The translations under genes and the position numbers were made by a program. A DNA stretch of 64,000 bases from positions 89,522 through 153,521 of the forward strand of contig SVDU01000011.1 of NCBI GenBank assembly GCA_015057705.1, in the 5' to 3' direction. Position 1 is the stretch's first letter, and each line of letters opens with the position of its first letter. Positions 51,117 through 59,551 of the stretch are shown one piece after another. Origin of the DNA: Paenibacillaceae bacterium (GTDB taxonomy: Bacteria; Bacillota; Clostridia; Lachnospirales; Lachnospiraceae). The notes beneath the pieces were generated by a model. It was not told the origin of the DNA, searched no databases, and saw only the letters and a program-made list of their open reading frames with translations.

Positions 51117-52634
51117 ATGAGTAAACCGCTGTTTGTAAAAATTAAAGAAGAAGATAATGTGGCGATTGCAGTTGATAAGATTAAAGCAGGCCAGGAGATT
51201 ATGCCAGGTGTGGTTGCCAGACATGAGATTCCCCAGGCCCATAAGATTGCGCTTTTGGACATTGAAAAGGGCGGACCTGTCATCCGTTATGGCGTCGTGT
51301 TAGGCTATGCATCAGAGTCGATTAAAAAGGGAGACTGGATTAATGAATATATGCTGGAGCTTCCTGAGCCGCCGGATGTGGATCATATGGTGTTTTCAAC
51401 CAATGTGGTAACAGATTTGCCAGAGCCGCCTGTTACCACATGGGAGGGGTATGTAAATCCATGGGGAGGTCCGGGAGGAACCCGTAACATTCTGGGAATC
51501 AGTACAACGGTTCAGTGTGTGACCGGTGTTTTAAACGTAGCTGTGGAGCGCATGAAACGGGAACTCCTTCACAAATATCCCAATGTGGATGATATTGTAC
51601 CCATCAATCATGCCTATGGCTGCGGAGTTGCCATCAATGCGCCGGAGGCAAAGGTTCCAATCCGCGCCCTTCGGAATTTGTCCAAACACCCGAATTTTGG
51701 CGGACAGCTGATGGTAGTAGCATTAGGCTGTGAAAAGTTTACAGTAGAGATGCTTTGTAATTCTGCTGATATTACCCCGGACAATGTGATCATTCTTCAG
51801 GAAAAAGAGGGCTTTGAAGATATGATTACATCCCTGATGGAAATGGCTGAAAAAAAGCTTCAGATTTTAAATGAAAGAAAACGGGTAACACTTCCCCTTT
51901 CTGATTTGCTCATTGGAATGCAGTGTGGCGGAAGTGATGCATTTTCCGGTGTTACAGCCAATCCGGCAGCAGGATATGCCTCCGATATGCTGGTGAAAGG
52001 CGGAGCAACTGTCCTGTTCTCCGAAGTGACTGAGGTAAGAGACGGAGTCTATCTGCTAGCGGAGCGGTGCATCAATGAAGAGGTTGGAAAGAAGCTTGCC
52101 AGTGAGATGAAATGGTATGATCATTATCTCCAGGAGGGAGAAGTCGACCGCAGTGCAAATCCAACTCCAGGAAATAAAAAGGGAGGGCTTGCAAATATTG
52201 TGGAAAAAGCCATGGGATCCATTGCAAAATCAGGAACTTCTCCCATTGTGGAAGTGCTGTCGCCTGCTGAGAAGCCCAGCAAAAAGGGGTTAATCTATGC
52301 CGCAACGCCGGCGAGTGATATTGTCTGCGGCCCCTGTCAGCTGGCAAGCGGAATCGGGCTCCAGGTATTCATGACAGGGAGAGGGACTCCTTACGGCCTG
52401 GCGATTGCTCCTGTTATCAAGGTCTGCTCCAGAAGCGATATGAAAGCACAGTGGCAGGATTTAATTGATATTAATGCAGGTACCATTGCATCAGGAGATT
52501 CCACCATTGAACAAATTGGAACCCAGCTGTTTCATGAGATCATCGATGTTGCCAGCGGCCGTAAGCAGACCTGGGCAGAAAAATACCGTCTCCACAATGA
52601 TTTGTGTATTTTTAATCCTGCACCAATCACCTGA
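51117..52634 (+). CDS. UxaA family dehydratase, galactarate dehydratase-like
   Basis: A 505-residue protein of the altronate/galactarate dehydratase family, iron-dependent enzymes that dehydrate sugar acids to keto-deoxy acids. The N-terminal SAF domain (residues 1-80, [38 protein letters not shown]) and the large catalytic domain ([56 protein letters not shown]) are fused as in GarD. Conserved Cys in YGCG, LGCE and QCGGSD may bind metal. Substrate among galactarate, glucarate or altronate cannot be decided. Divergent LysR regulator; a TetR and alcohol dehydrogenase follow. Confidence 0.88.
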   Translation: MSKPLFVKIKEEDNVAIAVDKIKAGQEIMPGVVARHEIPQAHKIALLDIEKGGPVIRYGVVLGYASESIKKGDWINEYMLELPEPPDVDHMVFSTNVVTDLPEPPVTTWEGYVNPWGGPGGTRNILGISTTVQCVTGVLNVAVERMKRELLHKYPNVDDIVPINHAYGCGVAINAPEAKVPIRALRNLSKHPNFGGQLMVVALGCEKFTVEMLCNSADITPDNVIILQEKEGFEDMITSLMEMAEKKLQILNERKRVTLPLSDLLIGMQCGGSDAFSGVTANPAAGYASDMLVKGGATVLFSEVTEVRDGVYLLAERCINEEVGKKLASEMKWYDHYLQEGEVDRSANPTPGNKKGGLANIVEKAMGSIAKSGTSPIVEVLSPAEKPSKKGLIYAATPASDIVCGPCQLASGIGLQVFMTGRGTPYGLAIAPVIKVCSRSDMKAQWQDLIDINAGTIASGDSTIEQIGTQLFHEIIDVASGRKQTWAEKYRLHNDLCIFNPAPIT

Positions 52635-52654
52635 TAAGATTTTCATCAGCATTA

Positions 52655-52683
52655 TTCACAAAAAGCTCCTGCTGTGATAAAAT
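52655..52683 (+). promoter_or_regulatory. Promoter of the TetR-family gene
   Basis: TTCACA (52655-52660), 17-nt spacer, TAAAAT (52678-52683), 31 bp before the ATG. Confidence 0.65.
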
Positions 52684-52714
52684 AGAAATCAAATATACAT
52701 GACAGGAGCGGAAC

Positions 52715-53284
52715 ATGGCTGATTATCCCAACAAGAGCGAGAAGACAAAATACCGGCTTGCTGATTCCATCAAAGACTGCATGAAAACCAGACCGGTGGA
52801 TAAAATCACGGTTCAGAATATTGTAGATGGCTGTCAGATGACGAGGCAGACATTTTATCGGAATTTTAAAGATAAGTATGATTTGATTAACTGGTATTTT
52901 GACAAACTGGTGCTGGAATCCTTTGCCCAGATCGGCGTGGACAAGACTGTCTGCCAGAGTCTGAATGAGAAGTTCCAGTTTATTCAGACGGAATCGGTGT
53001 TCTTTACGGGAGCATTTCGTTCCGATGATTATAATTCATTAAAGGAACATGATTTTGAATTGATCATGGGTTTTTATACAGATTTACTGATTCATAGAAG
53101 GCAGGAACCTTTATCGGATGAAATTTTATTTCTATTGGAGATGTATTGCCGCGGGTCTGTGTACATGACTGTTAAATGGGTTCTTTCCGGAATGCCTCAG
53201 GCACCAGCGGAGATGGCTAAAAGTCTTGTAGAGGCCATGCCTCCCAAACTGTTTGCAGTTTTTCAAGAAGCCAGACTGGTTTAA
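52715..53284 (+). CDS. TetR/AcrR family regulator, DhaS-like
   Basis: A 189-residue regulator. The N-terminal helix-turn-helix is ITVQNIVDGCQMTRQTFYRN followed by FKDKYDLINWYF, and the C-terminal domain resembles TetR_C_8, found in DhaS, the activator of dihydroxyacetone kinase. ATG 52715 follows GACAGGAGCGG. It is separated by 163 bp from a FucO-like dehydrogenase; that gap holds a four-half-site palindrome that is its likely operator. Confidence 0.9.
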   Translation: MADYPNKSEKTKYRLADSIKDCMKTRPVDKITVQNIVDGCQMTRQTFYRNFKDKYDLINWYFDKLVLESFAQIGVDKTVCQSLNEKFQFIQTESVFFTGAFRSDDYNSLKEHDFELIMGFYTDLLIHRRQEPLSDEILFLLEMYCRGSVYMTVKWVLSGMPQAPAEMAKSLVEAMPPKLFAVFQEARLV

Positions 53285-53309
53285 AATATGGTACTTATGC
53301 ACATAATTG

Positions 53310-53365
53310 AAGTTACAGTTTAAAGCTGATGTAACATTTGTTACAAAAGTATAAAACTGTAACTT
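53310..53365. promoter_or_regulatory. Concentric four-half-site palindrome upstream of the alcohol dehydrogenase gene
   Basis: AAGTTACAGTTT (53310-53321) and AAACTGTAACTT (53354-53365) are perfect complements. Nested with the same centre (53337.5) are TGTAACA (53330-53336) and TGTTACA (53339-53345). All four arms contain GTTACA or its complement TGTAAC. This may be a TetR-family operator with an inner and an outer dimer site; as RNA it would fold into a 19-bp interrupted hairpin followed by TTTATTTTTT and could also end the TetR transcript. Confidence 0.78.
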
Positions 53366-53382
53366 TATTTTTTCAGGACTGG

Positions 53383-53400
53383 TTGTTAAAATTATAACAG
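53383..53400 (+). promoter_or_regulatory. Rex-box-like site overlapping the alcohol dehydrogenase promoter
   Basis: TTGTTAAAATTATAACAG matches the Rex consensus TTGTTAANNNNTTAACAA at 12 of 14 specified positions. It overlaps the probable -10 TATAAC (53393-53398). Rex represses alcohol dehydrogenase genes when NADH/NAD+ is low in clostridia, so the gene context fits. Confidence 0.6.
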
Positions 53401-53447
53401 CATGAAACGGCTTCCTTCTATGGGAGAAAAGAAAAGGAGAGATTACC

Positions 53448-54596
53448 ATGGCAAACAGAATTATTTTAAATGAAACATCTTATCACGGCGCAGGTGCGAT
53501 TCACGAGATCCCTGGTGAAGTGGCAAAAAGAGGGTTTAAAAAAGCATTTGTCGCATCAGATCCTGATTTAATTAAATTCCAGGTAACATCAAAGGTGACA
53601 AAAATACTGGAAGAAAACGGTTTGGAGTATGAAATCTATTCTGATATCAAGCCGAATCCCACAATTGAGAATGTTCAGACCGGAGTAGAAGCATACAAGA
53701 AATCCGGCGCTGATTATATCATTGCAATTGGTGGCGGCTCTTCCATGGATACATCCAAAGCAATCGGTATTATCATTGCAAATCCGGAATATGAAGATGT
53801 AAGAAGTTTAGAAGGTGTTGCACCCACAAAGAATCCCTCTGTACCGATTATTGCAGTGCCCACCACAGCTGGTACGGCAGCAGAAGTAACCATCAACTAT
53901 GTAATTACTGATGTGGAGAAAAAGCGTAAATTTGTATGTGTTGATCCTCATGACATTCCTGTTGTTGCAATTGTAGATCCGGACATGATGGCCAGCATGC
54001 CAAAAGGCCTGACTGCAGCTACCGGTATGGATGCACTCACCCATGCAATAGAAGGTTATATCACAAAAGGAGCCAATCCAATTACAGACATGTTTAACTT
54101 AAAAGCGGTGGAGCTGATTGGGAAAAGCTTAAGAGGCGCTGTTAGTAACACCCCGGAAGGCAGAGAAGGTATGGCTTTGGGACAATATATTACAGGTATG
54201 GGATTTTCAAACTGCGGGCTGGGAATTGTACATTCCATGGCCCATGCACTGGGTGCCGTATATGATACTCCTCATGGAGTGGCCAATGCAATTCTTCTTC
54301 CTGCAATTATGGAGTTTAATGCAGAATCAACGGGAGAGAAGTATCGTGATATAGCGAAAGCCATGGGAGTGGAAGGAACGGAATTAATGAGCCAGGAAGA
54401 ATACAGAAAAGCAGCTGTCTCAGCTGTTAAAAAGCTTTCTGAGGATGTAGGAATCCCTGAAAATTTAACCAGCATTGCAAAAAAAGAAGATATTCAGTTC
54501 CTGGCTGAATCTGCAGCAGCAGATGCCTGTGCTCCCGGTAATCCAAGAGAAGCCAGCCTGGAAGATATTATCCGGTTATACCAATCCCTTATGTAA
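53448..54596 (+). CDS. fucO: Iron-containing alcohol dehydrogenase, lactaldehyde reductase-like
   Basis: Group III alcohol dehydrogenase, 382 residues, closest by eye to FucO (lactaldehyde to 1,2-propanediol with NADH). Seen: NAD-binding IAIGGGSSMDTSKAIGII near residue 94, PTTAGTAAEVT near 142, iron ligands Asp/His in DPDMM, DALTHAIEGY near 200 and GIVHSMAHALGAVYDTPHG near 262 with its His pair. The end IIRLYQSLM is typical. Gene symbol is by similarity; butanol- or propanediol-type substrates remain possible. AAAAGGAGAG precedes ATG 53448. Control may combine the TetR operator and the Rex-like site. Confidence 0.88.
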   Translation: MANRIILNETSYHGAGAIHEIPGEVAKRGFKKAFVASDPDLIKFQVTSKVTKILEENGLEYEIYSDIKPNPTIENVQTGVEAYKKSGADYIIAIGGGSSMDTSKAIGIIIANPEYEDVRSLEGVAPTKNPSVPIIAVPTTAGTAAEVTINYVITDVEKKRKFVCVDPHDIPVVAIVDPDMMASMPKGLTAATGMDALTHAIEGYITKGANPITDMFNLKAVELIGKSLRGAVSNTPEGREGMALGQYITGMGFSNCGLGIVHSMAHALGAVYDTPHGVANAILLPAIMEFNAESTGEKYRDIAKAMGVEGTELMSQEEYRKAAVSAVKKLSEDVGIPENLTSIAKKEDIQFLAESAAADACAPGNPREASLEDIIRLYQSLM

Positions 54597-54614
54597 GATT
54601 ATAAAGTCTATAGT

Positions 54615-54646
54615 GCCGGTTCCTGATAATGGAACCGGCGTTTTGA
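54615..54646 (+). terminator. Intrinsic terminator after the alcohol dehydrogenase gene
   Basis: GCCGGTTCC (54615-54623) pairs perfectly with GGAACCGGC (54631-54639), 7-nt loop, then GTTTTG. Confidence 0.88.
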
Positions 54647-54746
54647 TTGCAGAAGATTTAAAAACAGGATGCAAAAACAGAGTAATCATGCTATGATTAA
54701 AAAAGTGCTAAAAAAAAGCATAATCTATCACAAAGGGGGTGAGCAG

Positions 54747-56123
54747 ATGAAAGACACGAAAAATGACTTTTCAAAAGGCAGTGTTGTAGAAAACGTAATG
54801 AAACTGGCAGTACCCATGACATTTGCCCAGCTCATTAATGTTCTTTATAATATCGTAGACAGAATTTACATAGGCAGAATTGCAGAAGATGCAACACTGG
54901 CATTAACGGGACTTGGGCTCTGTCTACCCATAATTTCAATGGTGATCGCCTTTGCTAATTTATTTGGAATGGGAGGGGCACCGCTGTGCTCCATTGAAAG
55001 AGGCAGGGGGAACAACGAAGAAGCGGAAAAAATCATGGGTAATTCCTTTGTTCTGCTTGTGATATCGGGAATCATTCTAACTGCTTTGGGACTGGTTTTT
55101 AAAAAGCCCATGTTGTATCTGTTTGGTGCCAGTGATAAAACATATCCTTTTGCCGATCAGTACATCAGTCTATACCTTCTTGGCAATATTTTTGTTATGA
55201 TCGGACTTGGGATGAACAGCTTTATCAATTCCCAGGGGTTTGGAACCATAGGGATGATAACAGTTCTGGTTGGGGCAGCGGCTAATATTGTGCTGGATCC
55301 CATCTTTATTTTTGCCCTGGGTATGGGGGTAAGGGGAGCAGCCCTTGCGACAATTATATCCCAGTTTCTCTCAGCACTCTGGATTGTGCTCTTTTTGACG
55401 GGAAAAAAGACCATATTGCGGCTGAAGATTTCCGCTCTCCGCTTAAAAAAGCACCGGGTTCAGGCGATTACGGCTCTTGGTATGTCTGGTTTTACCATGT
55501 CCATAACCAACAGCCTGGTTCAGATCATGTACAATTCATCTCTTCAGCGCTATGGAGGTGATCTGTATGTAGGAATTATGACAGTCATTAATTCTGTCAG
55601 GGAAGTAATATCCATGCCAGTCCATGGACTGACCAATGGGTCACAGCCGGTAATGGGCTTTAATTACGGTGCTGGTGAATACAAACGGGTGAAGCAGGCA
55701 ATTAAATTCATATCAGTTGTAGCTATCATATATACAACTGTTATGTGGGGGCTTGTCCACATCTTCCCGGAATTTTTTATTCGGATATTCAATCAGGATG
55801 GACAGCTTTTGGAAGCGGGAATTCCTTCCATGCGGATTTATTATTTTGGCTTCTTCTTCATGTCACTTCAGTTTGCCGGACAGTCTGTTTTCGTGGCACT
55901 TGGAAAGGCCAGACGGGCCGTGTTCTTTTCCATTTTCAGAAAAGTTGTTATTGTGGTTCCTCTAATCCTGATTCTTCCTGTTATTATGGGAAATGGAGCA
56001 AATGGAGTTCTTATGGCAGAGCCAGTTTCCAATTTAATCGGGGGAGGTGCATGTTTTATTACCATGCTGGTTACGGTATGGCCGGAACTTAGTCAAAAGA
56101 CAAACCCCGGAAAGGAAGGATAA
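54747..56123 (+). CDS. MATE family efflux transporter (second)
   Basis: A 458-residue twelve-span exporter of the MATE family (NorM/MepA-like). MATE features include MTFAQLINVLYNIVDRIYIG near residue 21, GGAPLCSIERGRGNNEEAEK near 82 and the mid-protein GLTNGSQPVMGFNYGAGEYK near 295. ATG 54747 is chosen over the upstream frame (from 54669) because AAGGGGGTGAG lies 6-7 nt before it. The acetamidase gene follows after a single base. Confidence 0.9.
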   Translation: MKDTKNDFSKGSVVENVMKLAVPMTFAQLINVLYNIVDRIYIGRIAEDATLALTGLGLCLPIISMVIAFANLFGMGGAPLCSIERGRGNNEEAEKIMGNSFVLLVISGIILTALGLVFKKPMLYLFGASDKTYPFADQYISLYLLGNIFVMIGLGMNSFINSQGFGTIGMITVLVGAAANIVLDPIFIFALGMGVRGAALATIISQFLSALWIVLFLTGKKTILRLKISALRLKKHRVQAITALGMSGFTMSITNSLVQIMYNSSLQRYGGDLYVGIMTVINSVREVISMPVHGLTNGSQPVMGFNYGAGEYKRVKQAIKFISVVAIIYTTVMWGLVHIFPEFFIRIFNQDGQLLEAGIPSMRIYYFGFFFMSLQFAGQSVFVALGKARRAVFFSIFRKVVIVVPLILILPVIMGNGANGVLMAEPVSNLIGGGACFITMLVTVWPELSQKTNPGKEG

Positions 56124-56124
56124 G

Positions 56125-57036
56125 ATGAAAACTATAACCAGAAATTATATTACCCACATATTATCAAAAGACAATCCTCCCTGCGGACGTATCAGGGCTG
56201 GAGAGACTGTTGCATTTGAGACATATGACTGCTTTACCAATCAATTCCTTCCAGAAGAAGCAACCTTTGAAAATGTTGTCCGTAAGCCTGGAAATCCGGC
56301 AACAGGACCACTTTTCATTGAAGGTGCCATGCCTGGAGATATGTTAAAGATTGATATTCTGGATATCGTACTGGGATCTGTGGGAGTTGTTATGCTGGGA
56401 CCGGGAAGTGGCAGTGAAAAAGAATTTTTTACCCAAAAAATATTGAAGCGGATTCCTGTAATTGACGGATTTGCCTATTACAGTGAACAATTGAAACTGC
56501 CAATCACTCCAATGATCGGTGTGATTGGTGTAGCTCCGGCTGGAGACGGTGTCTCCACCATTACTCCCATGGATCATGGCGGCAATATGGATTGTACACA
56601 GATCAGAAAGGGAGTCACTCTTTACCTTCCGGTTTTTACAGAGGGAGCTCTTTTATCCCTTGGCGATTTTCATGCTATTATGGGTGACGGTGAGGTGGAA
56701 GACTGCGGTCTGGAGATAGAAGGAAAGGCGGTTCTGCGGGTTGATGTTGTGAGAAACAGAAATTGCGTTTCGTATCCTATGATTGAGACCAGTGAAAAGC
56801 TGATTACCATTGCTTCGGCAGAAGACGTAGAGGCCGCATGGAGAAAAGCGGTCAGACAGATGTATGACTTCCTGAAAGAAAAGACCGGCCTTGATGATAA
56901 CGATGCCGGAATGCTTCTGACCATGGCAGGAGACCTGGTGATCTGCCAGACTGTGAACCCTATGAAGACGGTAAGAATGGAATTTCCCCGTTATATAACC
57001 AGCAGTTATGGATTTGATTCCATTTCGGCAGACTAA
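56125..57036 (+). CDS. Acetamidase/formamidase family protein
   Basis: A 303-residue FmdA/AmdA-family amidase, which in characterised members hydrolyses short aliphatic amides to ammonia and the acid. Blocks: DNPPCGRIRAGETVAFETYDC near 20, GPLFIEGAMPGDMLKIDILD near 65, PMIGVIGVAPAGDG near 135, HGGNMDCTQIRKG near 155 and DFHAIMGDGEVEDCGLEIEG near 190. Residues HGGN and MGDGE are the conserved metal/active-site part. ATG 56125 begins one base after the MATE stop, so the pair is an operon; the link between them is unclear. Confidence 0.92.
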   Translation: MKTITRNYITHILSKDNPPCGRIRAGETVAFETYDCFTNQFLPEEATFENVVRKPGNPATGPLFIEGAMPGDMLKIDILDIVLGSVGVVMLGPGSGSEKEFFTQKILKRIPVIDGFAYYSEQLKLPITPMIGVIGVAPAGDGVSTITPMDHGGNMDCTQIRKGVTLYLPVFTEGALLSLGDFHAIMGDGEVEDCGLEIEGKAVLRVDVVRNRNCVSYPMIETSEKLITIASAEDVEAAWRKAVRQMYDFLKEKTGLDDNDAGMLLTMAGDLVICQTVNPMKTVRMEFPRYITSSYGFDSISAD

Positions 57037-57052
57037 AACAGGCTGAAAATTC

Positions 57053-57081
57053 TTGACATCAGCAGTTTTTTGGAAGATAAT
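57053..57081 (+). promoter_or_regulatory. Sigma-A promoter of ilvE
   Basis: TTGACA (57053-57058), 17-nt spacer, GATAAT (57076-57081), 57 bp before ATG 57138. No T-box or leader peptide is seen. Confidence 0.8.
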
Positions 57082-57137
57082 GATAAACAAATTATAAAAG
57101 CTGACGATATGCCGGTATGGGAAAGGAAGAGTATAAC

Positions 57138-58208
57138 ATGCAGACTATAAGAATTGAGAGAACCGCTTGCCCGAAAGAAAAACCAGGCAAAGAAAATCCT
57201 TTGACATTTGGTACCATATTTACGGATCATATGTTTGAGGTGGATTATGAGGAAGGAAAGGGCTGGTACGATCCAAGAGTTGTGCCTTACCATAAGCTGG
57301 AACTGGAGCCCTCTTCCATGGTATTCCATTACGGTCAGGAGATGTTTGAAGGATTAAAGGCGTATAAAACGGAAGAGGGAAAGATCCTGTTATTCCGTCC
57401 TGACAAGAATATTGAGAGGGCAAACAGAAGCAATGACAGACTCTGCATTCCTGAGATTCCGGAAGAACTCTTTTTAGAAGCGTTAAAGACTGTTGTAAGC
57501 GTAGATCAGGACTGGATTCCCACAAAGCCTGGAACTTCTCTTTATATCAGACCCTTTGTGATAGCCACTGATCCGTTTCTTGGAGTGAGACCATCTCATA
57601 CTTATAAGTTTATGATTATTCTGTCTCCGGTAGGTGCTTATTACGCCAGTGGACTGGATCCGGTTAAGATCTGGATTGAAGATGATTATGTAAGAGCGGT
57701 AAAAGGCGGAATCGGTGAAGCAAAGACCGGCGGAAACTATGTTGCTTCCCTGGCTGCGCAGGTGAAGGCCCATGAGGAAGGATACTCCCAGGTGCTGTGG
57801 CTTGACGGTGTACATCGCAAATACATTGAAGAAGTGGGCGCCATGAATATTTTCTTCAAAATCAACGGTGTTGTCATTACCCCGGAGCTTAACGGCAGCA
57901 TTCTTCCCGGAGTTACAAGAGATTCTGTTTTATCCCTGTGCAGAGAATGGGGAATTAAAGTTGAAGAACGAAAGATTTCAGTAGACGAAATCGTGGCAGC
58001 AGCCAGATCCGGAGAGATGGAAGAGTGCTTTGGAACCGGTACGGCGGCAGTTGTTTCCCCTGTTGGCGAGCTGCGCCTGGAAGATGAGAGAATGTCAATC
58101 GGGGGAGGAAAGATCGGAGAACTCACCCAGAGATGCTACGATACCATTACCGGTATACAGCTTGGCAGGTTAACAGGACCAGAAGGCTGGAGCGTAGAGG
58201 TAAAATAA
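57138..58208 (+). CDS. ilvE: Branched-chain amino-acid aminotransferase
   Basis: PLP-dependent class IV aminotransferase interconverting Leu, Ile, Val and their keto acids. The 356-residue protein is the BCAT II length. Seen: FHYGQEMFEGLKAYKTEEGK near 63 (AYK loop), GTSLYIRPFVIATDPFLGV near 133, the PLP-lysine region GGIGEAKTGGNYVASLAAQV near 190, EEVGAMNIFF near 235 and GTGTAAVVSPVG near 300. ATG 57138 is preferred over ATG 57117 because AAAGGAAGAG lies before it. A strong terminator follows. Confidence 0.95.
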   Translation: MQTIRIERTACPKEKPGKENPLTFGTIFTDHMFEVDYEEGKGWYDPRVVPYHKLELEPSSMVFHYGQEMFEGLKAYKTEEGKILLFRPDKNIERANRSNDRLCIPEIPEELFLEALKTVVSVDQDWIPTKPGTSLYIRPFVIATDPFLGVRPSHTYKFMIILSPVGAYYASGLDPVKIWIEDDYVRAVKGGIGEAKTGGNYVASLAAQVKAHEEGYSQVLWLDGVHRKYIEEVGAMNIFFKINGVVITPELNGSILPGVTRDSVLSLCREWGIKVEERKISVDEIVAAARSGEMEECFGTGTAAVVSPVGELRLEDERMSIGGGKIGELTQRCYDTITGIQLGRLTGPEGWSVEVK

Positions 58209-58222
58209 TAAAAAATGATTGT

Positions 58223-58256
58223 CCGGCGGGGCTTATAAGCACCGCCGGCAGTTTTT
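58223..58256 (+). terminator. Intrinsic terminator after ilvE
   Basis: CCGGCGG (58223-58229) pairs with CCGCCGG (58242-58248); the loop holds the palindrome GCTTATAAGC (58231-58240). T5 follows at 58252. Confidence 0.88.
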
Positions 58257-58278
58257 CGTATAGACAAAAGGAGTATTT

Positions 58279-59190
58279 ATGACGGCAGTACTAATGAGGG
58301 CAGTAGCCTTTGTGGCGATTATTATAATGGGCTATTTACTGAAACGGGCAGGCTTTTTTCAGGCAAAAGATTTTCAGCTTATTTCCAGAGTTGTGATTAA
58401 AATAACCCTTCCGGCAGCTATCGTTTCTAACTTCAGTAAAATCACCATGGAGCGTTCCCTTCTTGCCATGTGTGTCATCGGAATTCTATGCAATTTTGTA
58501 ACAATAGGCATTGGCTATATAACCAATATCTCACGATCCGGAGAAAGTAAAGCATTTGCCATGCTCAATATGTCTGGCTATAATGTGGGGAATTTTACCA
58601 TGCCTTTTGTGCAGAGCTTTTTAAGCCCTGTAGGCTTTGCGGCGACAAGTCTCTTTGATGCGGGAAATTCCGTGATGTGTACGGGGATGACCTATTCCCT
58701 TGCCAGCATGGTCGCAGGAGGCGAAGAGAAACCAACTGTTATTAAGATGGTTAAAAAACTTTTTTCTTCCATTCCTTTTGATGCTTATGTAATCATGACT
58801 GTATTAAGCATCCTTAAGATCCGACTTCCGGGTATACTGATCAGTTTTGCTGACACGGCAGGAGCTGCCAATGCATTTCTGGCTCTTCTGATGCTTGGGA
58901 TTGGATTTGAGATCCGGATGGATAAAGAGAAAATAAAGAAAATCATTCAGATACTTCTCATGAGATATGCCATAGCGATTGTAATGGCAGTCGGTTTTTA
59001 TTATCTGTCTCCCTTTAATCTGGAGGTTCGTCAGACTCTTGCTATCGTTACCCTTGGACCGGTTGCGTCAGTAGCGCCTGCATTTACAGCAGAGCTAAAA
59101 GGCGATATTGAAATGGCGAGTGCCATTAATTCCCTGTCCATTGTAACCAGTATTGTGGCGATTACGGCAGCACTTCTTCTCCTTTTGTAA
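58279..59190 (+). CDS. AEC family transporter
   Basis: A 303-residue auxin-efflux-carrier-type membrane protein with about ten spans. Family blocks are GYLLKRAGFFQAKDFQLISR near 17, VIKITLPAAIVSNF near 37, and the repeated GYNVGNFTMPFVQSFL near 97. AEC proteins export organic acids or take up malate in bacteria; substrate here is unknown. AAAGGAG precedes ATG 58279. It is monocistronic, between the ilvE terminator and the thrS promoter. Confidence 0.9.
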   Translation: MTAVLMRAVAFVAIIIMGYLLKRAGFFQAKDFQLISRVVIKITLPAAIVSNFSKITMERSLLAMCVIGILCNFVTIGIGYITNISRSGESKAFAMLNMSGYNVGNFTMPFVQSFLSPVGFAATSLFDAGNSVMCTGMTYSLASMVAGGEEKPTVIKMVKKLFSSIPFDAYVIMTVLSILKIRLPGILISFADTAGAANAFLALLMLGIGFEIRMDKEKIKKIIQILLMRYAIAIVMAVGFYYLSPFNLEVRQTLAIVTLGPVASVAPAFTAELKGDIEMASAINSLSIVTSIVAITAALLLLL

Positions 59191-59208
59191 GAAAATATTT
59201 TATGACGC

Positions 59209-59236
59209 TTGACAAAACGTTTTTGAGTGCTATAAT
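59209..59236 (+). promoter_or_regulatory. Sigma-A promoter of the thrS T-box transcript
   Basis: TTGACA (59209-59214), 16-nt spacer, TATAAT (59231-59236). Confidence 0.83.
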
Positions 59237-59241
59237 TTAGG

Positions 59242-59508
59242 CATAGAAATGCAAATAAGATAAAGCGGTGACAAGACCAGTATCCTGACAGGAGAGCTCA
59301 GAGAGAGGCACATACGGTGAAAGTGCCTTGCGGGAATATCAGGAGAAGACCAGCTTGGAGCGTCCCTTAATCGGGAACGGTGATTCCGTTATCATCAGTA
59401 TAAGTGGTTTGAATGAGTGAATCATTCTTTCAAGTAGGGTGGAACCGCGATTTATTATGTTAGAATCGTCCCTTTCTGTATGGAAACATATGGAAAGGGG
59501 CTTTTTTT
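59242..59508 (+). ncRNA. T-box riboswitch leader controlling thrS (Thr, ACC specifier)
   Basis: The 5' specifier-loop AGTA (about 59278), the AGAGAG stem I region, the 3' bulge GAAG (59345-59348) followed by ACC (59349-59351) as specifier, the T-box core AGGGTGGAACCGCG (59436-59449), and the terminator stem near 59468-59501 with T7 (59502-59508) are all present. The same GAAG-codon layout is seen before valS. The whole 361-bp gap before thrS is thus leader and promoter. Confidence 0.93.
59468..59508 (+). terminator. Regulated terminator of the thrS T-box
   Basis: GTCCCTTTC (59468-59476) pairs with GGAAAGGGGC (59492-59501), extended by further pairs inside, and is followed by T7. Confidence 0.88.
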
Positions 59509-59551
59509 ATTTGATCCATGATTTCAAAAATTGGTAAAGGAGATTAGAACA

